Shown piece by piece: positions 14,814 to 23,900 of a DNA stretch of 28,595 nucleotides; positions within the stretch are counted from its first letter, which is position 1, and each line of letters starts with the position of its first letter. The DNA lies in the NCBI GenBank assembly GCA_041663285.1, contig JBAZSP010000016.1:1-28595 (forward strand), read 5' to 3'. The stretch is from UBA1435 sp041663285 (GTDB taxonomy: Bacteria; Patescibacteriota; Microgenomatia; UBA12405). The notes under the pieces are model-generated. The model saw only the letters and a program-made list of their open reading frames with translations. It was not told the origin of the DNA and did no database searches. A program made the translations under genes and the position numbers.

Positions 14814-16259
14814 TTATTCTGTTGGGTTGGCGGCTGATTCTGTCGGGGTGACGGCTGATTTGGAGGGAGATGCTTTGGGAGTTGGAGTTGACTCGAGCTC
14901 GTCGGTCTCGGTGGGGCTACCGGCTTTACTTAGGTCAGTTCCGATAACAAAGACAAGATCGTAAGTAGCTGAATCTTTTAGGGTGGCAGTAATATTGGCG
15001 GGAAAATCAGACATGCTTTGGCTAAAGTAGCCGGAAAAGTCACTAAGTGATGATTTCATCCGAATTTCGTTTTGAGTTAACTTTTCGGAGCTGTTGCCTA
15101 GAGTAATGTTGGTAAATCCGAGGTCGGAAAGCGTTTTCTTTAAGGTAGCGGCTTGGCCGTTAATGCTGGTAGCGTTAAGCACCTGGATTTTTAAATCTTT
15201 ACTAATCGGAACCGGAGTCGGAGAAGGAGTTTCGGTGGGAAGGCTGATGAACACGGTTGGAGTAATATCGGCTATGGTGTTAGAATCCGGCAAGGTGTTA
15301 CGGTTCATGAAATACCAAATAGCTAAAGAAGCTAAGGCTGCGGTGAATATGAAAACAGCAACTAGAGGTAAAACGTTTTTCTTATTTTCGTGATTGTCCA
15401 TAGTCTCTGTTTTTTTGGATGTATTGTAACCGGAGGTTGATTTAATTATATCAGCTTTTGAGACATTAGTCCTTGAGAGGAAGACTCCCAAAACCGGCAG
15501 GGGAAAATTTGAGGGCTGGGAAAATTTTGAGGCAATTTGGGAATCGAGAAATTCCGTCTTGTCTAAAGTAGTCGATGAGGAAATTTCGAGAGCAAAGTTC
15601 TGAGGATAAAAAATTTTTTTGGTTGGAGAAGCGAAATATAAGTTGGAATAGTTGATGGTTTTTTGAATTTCCAGAGCCGGACCTTTGACGGTAGTTGCTA
15701 AGTAAACCGAATCGTTTTTGGCCAGTATAAGCCAGTAACTGTTGCCGGTATTTGGGTATATTATAAAATAGTCCTGGTCATAGATTGCCGAAATTACTTT
15801 GGCAATCGACGCCGATATCGGTATGAGTCCGGAAACTTTTATATTAACCCGGGACAAGTTGGAAGTAATGGCCTCGATTTTGGCTTGGTTGTAAATCCGG
15901 GTTTGGATTAAAGTCTTGTCCTGGAGCTGGACCAAATTATAGGTGATGTTATCGGGAGTAATTTTGAAATTGACGAAACCTTCAGTCAAAGACACCAGCT
16001 CTTTCGGATCAATTTGCTGAATAGAGCTATCGTATATAAAGGAACGGGTGACAACAACATCGTCGGGCAAAAGGACTTCCAGGGAGTCGACATGATTTTG
16101 GGCTAAATAGGACGAGAGTGACTTTAGGTCGTTATCGGTAGCGGCTTGCCAAAGACTAAAATCAAAAGAGAGGGTGTTATTGTCCTTTCGGTCAAGAAAA
16201 AGGTCGGCTGTTTTAGCTTTCGGTAATAGAACTGCTTTAGGCTTGGAAAATAATCCCAT
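14814..16259 (-). CDS. Membrane protein: PilM-like N-terminal region, one TM, LytR_C domain
   Basis: The 481-residue protein has three parts. Residues 1-270 are predicted cytoplasmic and look like a degenerate PilM/actin-like region (LEVLLPDDVVVTRSFIYD around 60-77, then SLTEGFVNFKITPD and a segment with alternating strands); this match is from pattern only. Residues 296-318 form one transmembrane helix (VLPLVAVFIFTAALASLAIW). Residues 355-442 match the LytR_C domain (LKIQVLNATSINGQAATLKK, then LGFTNITLGNS), usually found in envelope proteins linked to the LytR-CpsA-Psr group. The tail (443-481) is rich in Ser, Thr and Pro, like a wall-spanning spacer. It sits between rpsG (34-nt gap) and rfbB (3-nt gap), suggesting a link to the rhamnose genes. 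Confidence 0.75.
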   Translation of the reverse strand: MGLFSKPKAVLLPKAKTADLFLDRKDNNTLSFDFSLWQAATDNDLKSLSSYLAQNHVDSLEVLLPDDVVVTRSFIYDSSIQQIDPKELVSLTEGFVNFKITPDNITYNLVQLQDKTLIQTRIYNQAKIEAITSNLSRVNIKVSGLIPISASIAKVISAIYDQDYFIIYPNTGNSYWLILAKNDSVYLATTVKGPALEIQKTINYSNLYFASPTKKIFYPQNFALEISSSTTLDKTEFLDSQIASKFSQPSNFPLPVLGVFLSRTNVSKADIIKSTSGYNTSKKTETMDNHENKKNVLPLVAVFIFTAALASLAIWYFMNRNTLPDSNTIADITPTVFISLPTETPSPTPVPISKDLKIQVLNATSINGQAATLKKTLSDLGFTNITLGNSSEKLTQNEIRMKSSLSDFSGYFSQSMSDFPANITATLKDSATYDLVFVIGTDLSKAGSPTETDELESTPTPKASPSKSAVTPTESAANPTE

Positions 16260-16293
16260 CAGTTAATGTTAACACGAAACCAGAAAAGGATCC

Positions 16294-16776
16294 TTACCAT
16301 CTTAAATGAGCAAAGGCTTTGTTGGCCTCGGCCATTCTTTCTACTTCAAGTCGCTTGGCCACAGAAGCACCTTCGTTTTTTAAGGCAAGGAGCAGCTCCG
16401 AAGATAATTTTTCGGCAAAAGTACGATTTTGCTTATTATCTTTTTTGCGGGCGATAGTTATTAGCCACCGTAAAGCCAGAGAAACCTGACGATTACTTTT
16501 TACCGGAGTGGGAACCTGATAAACTGCACCGCCGATACGACGAGGCCGGACCTCAACCTTTGGCTTGATATTGTCTAAGGATTGCTCGAGCACCGTTAGG
16601 ACATCATCTGTCTTGGTCTCTTTTTTTATAATCTCCAAGGCTTTATATACCTGTTTTTGAGCCGGAATCTTTTTGCCGGCTCTCATGACATCGTTGATTA
16701 ATTTTGCAACAGTCGGACTTTGGTACAGACCATCTTCATGAAGACGTCGGACCCGGGTTTGTTTCTTTCTGGACAT
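16294..16776 (-). CDS. rpsG: 30S ribosomal protein uS7 (S7)
   Basis: The 160-residue product starts MSRKKQTRVRR and contains the uS7 signature KVEVRPRRIGGAVYQVPTPV near residues 73-92, then ALRWLI and the C-terminal ERMAEANKAFAHLRW. uS7 nucleates the 30S head and contacts the E-site tRNA. The gene lies 6 nt after rpsL as usual. It is followed not by fusA but by a LytR_C membrane protein and the rhamnose genes. Confidence 0.98.
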   Translation of the reverse strand: MSRKKQTRVRRLHEDGLYQSPTVAKLINDVMRAGKKIPAQKQVYKALEIIKKETKTDDVLTVLEQSLDNIKPKVEVRPRRIGGAVYQVPTPVKSNRQVSLALRWLITIARKKDNKQNRTFAEKLSSELLLALKNEGASVAKRLEVERMAEANKAFAHLRW

Positions 16777-16782
16777 AGTTTA

Positions 16783-17208
16783 TTAGGTGGACGATGACTG
16801 GGCGGGCTTTTTGGCGCCGTATTTGCTTCGGGATTGCATTCTCCCGGCAACACTTCCGGCATCAAATTTGCCCCTAATAATATGATAACGGACTCCGGGT
16901 AAATCCCGGACACGGCCACCCCGGATGGAGACGATACCGTGCTCGGCTAAATTGTGACCAATACCCGGAATATAGGCAGTGACACTACTACGGTTGCTGA
17001 GCTTGACTCTGGCAACCTTACGCAAAGCTGAATGTGGTTTTTTGGGAGTCATGGTTTTGACAACCGTAACAACACCTTTTTTGATGGGGTTAAAAGTAGC
17101 TATCGTCCGATTTTTAATACTATTAAAATTATCCCTTAGGGCACCGGTTTTAATTTTAAGAATCCGCTTTTTTCTTGATTTTCTGATTAGTTGATTAAAT
17201 GTTGGCAT
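16783..17208 (-). CDS. rpsL: 30S ribosomal protein uS12 (S12) with Arg at the Lys88 site
   Basis: uS12 forms the decoding-site shoulder of the 30S subunit. The 141-residue protein starts MPTFNQLIRKSRKKRI and has TPKKPHSALRKVARVKL (54-70), GHNLAEHGIVSIRGGRVRDL (84-103) and the RSKYGAKKP tail. Two things are unusual. A stretch of about 13 extra residues lies between Ala23 and Val50 compared with M. tuberculosis S12. Arg101 occupies the position of Lys88 in that numbering, a change known to give streptomycin resistance. PKKPN is PKKPH here. The Asp that RimO modifies in E. coli is present (Asp102). The gene lies 6 nt after rpoC. Confidence 0.97.
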   Translation of the reverse strand: MPTFNQLIRKSRKKRILKIKTGALRDNFNSIKNRTIATFNPIKKGVVTVVKTMTPKKPHSALRKVARVKLSNRSSVTAYIPGIGHNLAEHGIVSIRGGRVRDLPGVRYHIIRGKFDAGSVAGRMQSRSKYGAKKPAQSSST

Positions 17209-17214
17209 GTGATG

Positions 17215-20200
17215 TTAGATGATGGCTTGATTTTTCCCAACGGGAATAAGTCGTCCGATAATAACATTTTCTTTCAAGCCAATCAAGTTATCGACTTCGG
17301 CAATCAGGGAGGCCTCGGTCAAAACGCTGGTAGTTTGCTGGAAAGAAGCAGCCGAAAGCCAAGAGCCAGTGGAGAGAGCAGACTGAATCAATCCCAAAAG
17401 GACTTTTTTGCCTTTTGCCGATTTACCTTTGGCTTGTTTGGCCTTTTCGTTTTCGGCCGAGTAAACAGCCCTGGTGGTGACTTGGCCATATAGAAAGTTG
17501 GTATCGCCCGGATCTTCGATTTTTATTTTATCGCTCATTTCCTTAACGATAACTTCGATATGTTTATCGTGAATGGAAATCCCCTGGGATTCATAGACAG
17601 CCTGGATACTATTTATTAAGTATCTTTGAGCGGCCTCGAGACCTTTGACGTCCATAACTTCGCGAACATCTAGCGAACCAGAACAAAGCTGCATACCCTG
17701 GGCAACTAAATCCCCGTCAGCAACAAGTAGGGTAACGTTGACGGGAAGAAGATAGTTGACGGTTTTGGCGACATTGTTCTTGTCTTTGCCAGATAATTTA
17801 ATTTCGTAACCGTCAATGGTTTCTTTTACCTTGACCTTGCCTGACACTTCAGCTAAAGGTGATGGCAACTTGGGAGTCCTGACTTCAAAGAGCTCCTGAA
17901 CACGGGGCAAACCCTGGGTAACATCGACACCAACAACTCCACCGGTATGTTTTGTTCTAAGAGTTAGTTGGGTTCCGGGCTCACCGATAGACTGGGCGGC
18001 AATGACACCCACCGGTACACCGGTTTCGACGGTCCTTCGGTTGGACAAATCCCAGCCATAACAACGTTGACATAAACCGTGCTTGGCTTTACAAGCCAAT
18101 GGGGATCGGATATCGATAGCAGTGATTTCTTTTGACTCAATTAAGGCGACCGAGACATCGTCAAGAAGTTGTCCTTTGGCAATTAATACCTGATTCGTGG
18201 CAGGATCAAGAATGTCACTGGCCAAATATCTACCGAGTATTCTGCGACTGAAGTAACGCTCACGGCCTTTGTCATTTTTTTCTATGGTAATAAACTTAGT
18301 CGAGCCGCAATCTTTGGTTCGGATAATTGAGGCGTGCGAAGCATCAACCAGCCGTCTGGTCAGATAACCGGCATCGGCAGTTTTTAGGGCGGTGTCGGCC
18401 AAACCTTTTCTAGTACCACGGGCTCCGGTAACATACTCGAAGACCGATAATCCTTCACGAAAATTGGATTTGGTGGGAAGCTGGACTATTTTACCGGTTG
18501 GGTCAACCATAAGTCCGCGCATACCGGACAGTTGTTTGATTTGGTCTTTGGAAGCCCGCTTAATACCGGCAGCGGCAACAATCCGAATTGGCGAATCGGA
18601 ATCCAAAGTCGCCCAGGTTTTCTCGGCAATTTCTTCGGTTATTTCCATCCAGATATTTTGGCTAAGACGCTTTTTTTCTTCGTTGCTTATCAGACCCATC
18701 TTGTAGTTATCTTCAATTTCGGCAACCCTTTTGTTGGCGGCGATGATAATCCCCTCTTTTTCGGGTAAGGAACCGCAGTCTTCCATAGCCAAAGAAATAC
18801 CAGATAGAGTAAATCCAAAAAATCCGATTTCTTTCAGACTATCAATCAGTTTAACGGTCCTTAGGCGGCCGGCGGTTTCGATTGACTTGACTACCAGGTC
18901 GTTCATAGCCTTGCTGCCAGCCATAGATTCGTTTAAAAATTCAAATTCCTTGGGCAATATTCGATTGAATAATACCCGACCAAAGGTGGTTTTGATAATT
19001 TTGCCCTGATGACGAAGGCCAATAAGTTGTCGAAGCTGGATTTTTTTGGTCTGGTAAGCCAGTTCGGCTTCGACAGAATCAGAAAAGATCGATAGTCCTT
19101 CAAGACTATCAGTTGCAGATAAAGCAGTATCTTCCGACCTAATAGAAGTAATGTAGTAGCAACCGACAGCCATTTCCTGAGTTGGGATAGAAATTGGGCT
19201 ACCATCGGCCGGCTTCAAAAGGTTCCGTGATGGTAACATTAATTTTCTGGCTTCATCAATGGCGCTCTGGGCTAAAGGCAAATGGACACCCATCTGATCT
19301 CCATCAAAATCCGCGTTAAATGCTTTACAGACACAGGGGTGTAAGCGGATAGCGAGACCGTCAGTCAAAACCGGCTTAAAGGCCTGGATTGAGAGCTTGT
19401 GGAGGGTAGGAGCCCGATTTAGTAAAACGTAACTATCTTTAGTGACGTTTTCAAGAATATCGTAAACTTCATTTACCCGGTGATCGATTAGGTTTTTGGC
19501 ACTTTTGATGTTTGGAGCAAATCCTTTTGACATAAGCTCCCTCAATAGGAAGGGCCGGTAAATTTCGAGAGCGATTTCTTTGGGAAGGCCTACCTGATTA
19601 AGCTTCAAATCAGGACCAACCACAATTACAGATCGGCCAGAATAGTCAACTCTTTTACCCAGCAAGTTACGACGGAAACGTCCTTTCTTACTTCTTAAGA
19701 GATCGGAAAGGGATCGAGGAGTGCGTTTGGCACTTTTTCTTTTATTTTTAGCGCTTTTTTGAGCGTCGATTAAGGTGTCGACTGACTCCTGCAACATTCT
19801 TTTCTCGTTCCTTAAAATTATTTCCGGGGCACCAAGTTTTAAGAGCTTTTTTAGACGATTATTGCGATTTATTAGCCGACGATAAAGATCGTTAAGGTCG
19901 GAAGTGGCGAAACGGCCGCCTGTGAGCTGGACCATCGGACGAAGATCGGGCGGAATAACTGGAATATTGGTCAAAATCATCCATGAGGGAGAGATATCGT
20001 TAGCGACCATGCCATTAATAATTCTGATTTTATACATGATTTTCTTTTTCTTGATCTTGCTGGTCGTTTTTTGGAGTTCTTTTTTTAGATTTTTTACAGT
20101 TCCCTTGAGATCAATCTGTTTTAATACTTCCAAAATACTCTCAGCACCCATTTTGGATTCAAAAAAGATATCGGCTTTAAATTGATTCAAATAGAAGCTT

Positions 20201-20949
20201 TCCTCATCAGAAAGGGTTGATAGCACCTGGAGAGACTCGACTTTGTCCTCAAGAAATTTAAGTAAACCTTCAATCCTGTTTTTTTCAGCAACCGCTTTGT
20301 TTTCAATTTTTTGAATTTCCTGCTTATAAAGAACGTCACGTTCTTTTTGGGCAATAAGGAGCTGATCTTTGTTTCTGATTTTTTCCTTAAGGGTTTCTTT
20401 TTCGGATTTGTTTTCTTTTAGTCTTTCTTCAATTGCTTTTTTGGTCTCGATATCAATCTGGTCTTGTCGCTTTTTGGTATTAACCCTAAGGTTATCTAAA
20501 GCTTCTTTTCTTTTGTCCTTAGTTATTGAGACAACTAAATATTTTGTAAAATAGATGACGCTTTCCAAGTCTTTTTGAGGTACATCGAGAATGACACTTA
20601 GGGGTGAGGGGGTGTTTCTAAGGTACCAAAGATGGGCTACCGGAGCCGCCAAACCGATATGGCCCATACGTTCCCGGCGGACTTTTGAGGTAGTTACTTC
20701 GACTCCACACTTGTCGCAAATAACTCCTTTAAATCTGATCTTTTTATATTTACCACAGTAACACTCATAGTCACGACTTGGCCCAAATATTTTTTCACAA
20801 AAAAGACCGTCCTTTTCTGGTCGCCAACTACGGTAGTTAATGGTTTCGGGTTTGGTGACTTCTCCCTGTGACCAATTGAGAATTTCCTCGGGTGAGGCTA
20901 ATTTTATCCTTAAACCAGTAAAGTCAAGCATGTTGCGGAATTTGTACAT
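17215..20949 (-). CDS. rpoC: DNA-directed RNA polymerase beta' subunit
   Basis: The 1244-residue beta' subunit has the N-terminal zinc ribbon (Cys63, 65, 78, 81), a long charged coiled-coil segment (about 145-245), the rudder and lid region RSLSDLLRSKKGRFRRNLLG followed by KRVDYSGRSVIVVGPDL, and the catalytic Mg-binding NADFDGDQMG at 545-554. The second zinc site (LACKAKHGLCQRCYGWDLS) and the trigger loop/bridge helix region (IAAQSIGEPGTQLTLRTKHT) are also intact. It is not split or fused. It starts 1 nt after the rpoB stop, with a perfect Shine-Dalgarno inside the end of rpoB, and precedes rpsL by 6 nt. Confidence 0.98.
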   Translation of the reverse strand: MYKFRNMLDFTGLRIKLASPEEILNWSQGEVTKPETINYRSWRPEKDGLFCEKIFGPSRDYECYCGKYKKIRFKGVICDKCGVEVTTSKVRRERMGHIGLAAPVAHLWYLRNTPSPLSVILDVPQKDLESVIYFTKYLVVSITKDKRKEALDNLRVNTKKRQDQIDIETKKAIEERLKENKSEKETLKEKIRNKDQLLIAQKERDVLYKQEIQKIENKAVAEKNRIEGLLKFLEDKVESLQVLSTLSDEESFYLNQFKADIFFESKMGAESILEVLKQIDLKGTVKNLKKELQKTTSKIKKKKIMYKIRIINGMVANDISPSWMILTNIPVIPPDLRPMVQLTGGRFATSDLNDLYRRLINRNNRLKKLLKLGAPEIILRNEKRMLQESVDTLIDAQKSAKNKRKSAKRTPRSLSDLLRSKKGRFRRNLLGKRVDYSGRSVIVVGPDLKLNQVGLPKEIALEIYRPFLLRELMSKGFAPNIKSAKNLIDHRVNEVYDILENVTKDSYVLLNRAPTLHKLSIQAFKPVLTDGLAIRLHPCVCKAFNADFDGDQMGVHLPLAQSAIDEARKLMLPSRNLLKPADGSPISIPTQEMAVGCYYITSIRSEDTALSATDSLEGLSIFSDSVEAELAYQTKKIQLRQLIGLRHQGKIIKTTFGRVLFNRILPKEFEFLNESMAGSKAMNDLVVKSIETAGRLRTVKLIDSLKEIGFFGFTLSGISLAMEDCGSLPEKEGIIIAANKRVAEIEDNYKMGLISNEEKKRLSQNIWMEITEEIAEKTWATLDSDSPIRIVAAAGIKRASKDQIKQLSGMRGLMVDPTGKIVQLPTKSNFREGLSVFEYVTGARGTRKGLADTALKTADAGYLTRRLVDASHASIIRTKDCGSTKFITIEKNDKGRERYFSRRILGRYLASDILDPATNQVLIAKGQLLDDVSVALIESKEITAIDIRSPLACKAKHGLCQRCYGWDLSNRRTVETGVPVGVIAAQSIGEPGTQLTLRTKHTGGVVGVDVTQGLPRVQELFEVRTPKLPSPLAEVSGKVKVKETIDGYEIKLSGKDKNNVAKTVNYLLPVNVTLLVADGDLVAQGMQLCSGSLDVREVMDVKGLEAAQRYLINSIQAVYESQGISIHDKHIEVIVKEMSDKIKIEDPGDTNFLYGQVTTRAVYSAENEKAKQAKGKSAKGKKVLLGLIQSALSTGSWLSAASFQQTTSVLTEASLIAEVDNLIGLKENVIIGRLIPVGKNQAII

Positions 20950-20950
20950 A

Positions 20951-23900
20951 TTAGTTTTCCTCCTTTAGGTTGTCGCTATCTTCGACCTGGGTTTCTAAAT
21001 TTTTTATTTCGCTATGGGCCGGACTTTTAATTGACGGCTCGGACTTGGCCTCATCGCTCTCGCCAATATCAAGTAGTTTTTCAGCAATCAGCCCAGCCGG
21101 AGAAATGTCGATAGCTAAACCGGCTAGTTCCTTAGTTAGGACTTTAAAAGATTCCGGAATTGCCGGCTCGGGAATGGGCAACCCTTTAATAATGGACTGA
21201 AAAGCGTGGGTTCTGCCTTCGAGATCATCTGACTTGATAGTTAACATTTCTTGAAGAGTATGGGCAGCCCGATGAGCTTCCAACGCCCAAACTTCCATTT
21301 CACCAAGTCTCTGACCACCCATTCGGGCTTTTCCGCCCAAAGGTTGTTGGGTAACCAAAGAGTATGGCCCGGTTGACCTGGCGTGGACCTTGTCGTCTAC
21401 CATGTGGACCAACTTAAGAATGTAGCCAATGCCAACGACAGATTCCTGATCGTAGGGCTCGCCGCTACGGCCATCATATAGCTGAATTTTGTTATTGCTA
21501 GGCAGCCCAGCCAAAGTTAATTCTTGGGAAATTTGAGCTTCGGAATATTTTTCGAAAACCGGAACAGCGTATTTTTTGTTTAGACGATAACCAGCGTGAG
21601 CCAAGCTTGTTTCCAGTATTTGGCCCAAATTCATACGAGCGATTACCGAAAGGGGCGAAATGACCAAGTCAACCGGAGTACCATCTTCAAGGCGCGGCAT
21701 ATCATACATTGGCATTATGCGACAGATTACGCCTTTGTTACCATGCCGACCAGCAATTTTGTCGCCTTCCTGGATTCTTCGGATTTGGGCGACGTATACT
21801 TTTACGGTTTTGTTGACACCGGGATCGAGCTCATCACCGTCGTCTTTATCCAACGTCTCCACCTTTATTACAACACCGCCCTCGCCGTTAGGTACTCTCA
21901 AAGAAGTGTCCTTAACTTCTCGGGCTTTTTCGCCAAATATGGCTCTCAAAAGCCTTTCTTCAGCAGTTAACTCTTTTTCACCCCGGGGCTCGACTTTTCC
22001 TACTAAAATATCGTTAGGGCCAACATTGGCCCCTACCATAACGATACCGTCTTCGGTTAACTTAGCCAATTCGTTCTCGGAGACATTGGGAATATCTTTG
22101 GTTAGCTCCTCGGAACCAAGCTTGGTTTCGACTACCTGGGCTGAATATTCATAAATCTGGATGTTGGTCAAAATATCCTCTTTTACCAGTCTGTCGGAAA
22201 TTAAAAATGAATCCTCGTAGCTCAAGCCGTCAATAGAAGCATAAGCAACCAAAATATTTCTTCCCAAAGATAGTTCACCTTCGGAAGTTGAGGGGCCGTC
22301 GATTAAAATATCTCCTTTTTTAACGTTGTCGCCTAGATCGGCGACAACTTTTTGGTTATAACAAGTGCCGTAGGGAGATGTCCTTTCAAATTTTGTTAAG
22401 AAATAGGTTTCGGTTTTGCCGTCTTTGTCGATAAGGCTATGATCAGTTGACAGCGAAGGATCAGCCTTTTTGTCGAGGGTAACAACAATTTTATTACCAT
22501 CTAGGTAGGTAATTTTACCCGACCTTTCGGTAATAACTGTCCGACCCATTGCGATTGCGACAGGTGTTTCCATGCCAGTACCAACAATCGGAGCGTCACA
22601 GGTAATCAGGGGAACCGCCTGTGTTTGCATGTGAGAACCCATTAGGGCACGGGTAGCATCATCGTGATCAATGAAAGGGATCAGGGAAGCTGAAGCGCCA
22701 ACTATTTGATTGGGCACAAAATCGACGTAATCAACCAGGTCAACCGGTCCTTCGGCAAATTCACCTTGGTATCTTACCGGCAGCCAATCCTGGCTAATAT
22801 TCCTTTCGGAGTCGATTTTTATACCCAAATGGCTGATATGGTGGTTGTACTCATCGTCAGCATCCAGGTAAACCCATTTGTCGGATATGTGATACTTGTT
22901 GTCTATCTTTTCTATTTTTCTAAATGGTGCTTCGATAAAGCCGTATTTGTTAACTTGAGAATATAAAGCGAGATAAGTTACCAGGCCAATATTTGGACCT
23001 TCAGGAGACCTAACGGTACAAATGCGACCATATTGGGAACTATGGACATCCCGGATAGAGAAAGCAGCCCGCTCCCGGGTTAAGCCACCAATCCCGACAA
23101 CAGTTACCCGGCGCAATAAATCAAGCTCGGACAACGGATTAGTCTGGTCAAGAATGGCTGACAGTTGGTTTGACCGGAAAAATGAGTTAAGCGAGGAAAT
23201 CAGAGGTTGGGGATTAATCATTTGGGAAGGAGAAGGTTTTTCTTTGGTAGAAACCAGGCTCATCCTCTCCTTGATCATTCTTTCAAATCTGGCTAGCGCG
23301 GGACGGATAGCGATTTGGGAAACGATTTCTCCGCTACGACGTAGGCGTCGATTAGCCAAACTGTCGATATCATCCAGTCTGGTAGCTTCTCCTTTTTGGA
23401 GGCGGATCAGATATTTGACCGTAAATATAAGGTCTTCTTTTTTTAGTACCCAATTATCTTTATTATTGTCGTCCAAGGTAAATCCAAACTTCTTGTTAAT
23501 TTTGTAACGGCCGACATTACCTAATTCATAGGTTCGGAGGTCAAAAAATCTTTCCTGAAAAAATTTCTGGGCATTTTCTAAAACAACGGGTTCCCCGGGG
23601 CGTAACTTTCGGTAAAATTCCAAAACTGCCTCTTCGCTATTTTTGCTTTGGTCAGCTCCAATTGTCTTTTCGATATAATCGGAGAATTCGGCGATCAATT
23701 GTTTGTCGCCCATCTGGCAGGCTGCCCGGAGAATAACAGTAGCCGGAAATTTTTTCTTTCTATCAATTCGGGCAAAGACAACATCTTTTTTTCCAATAAA
23801 AAATTCCAACCAGGACCCTCTTACCGGCCTAATTTCGGCATTGTATAGAATTTTGCCAGTAGAAATATCATTTTCGCCGGTAAAATAAATACCGGGAGAC

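Noticed and set aside
16260..16293. Palindrome GTTAATGTTAAC between rpsG and the LytR_C gene, considered as operator or terminator
   Set aside because: It is short and AT-rich, has no U-tract and no second copy; chance is likely.
21660..22154. Long plus-strand open frames inside rpoB, rpoC, fusA and tuf
   Set aside because: They lie opposite strongly conserved genes, have no recognisable domains and are antisense shadows.
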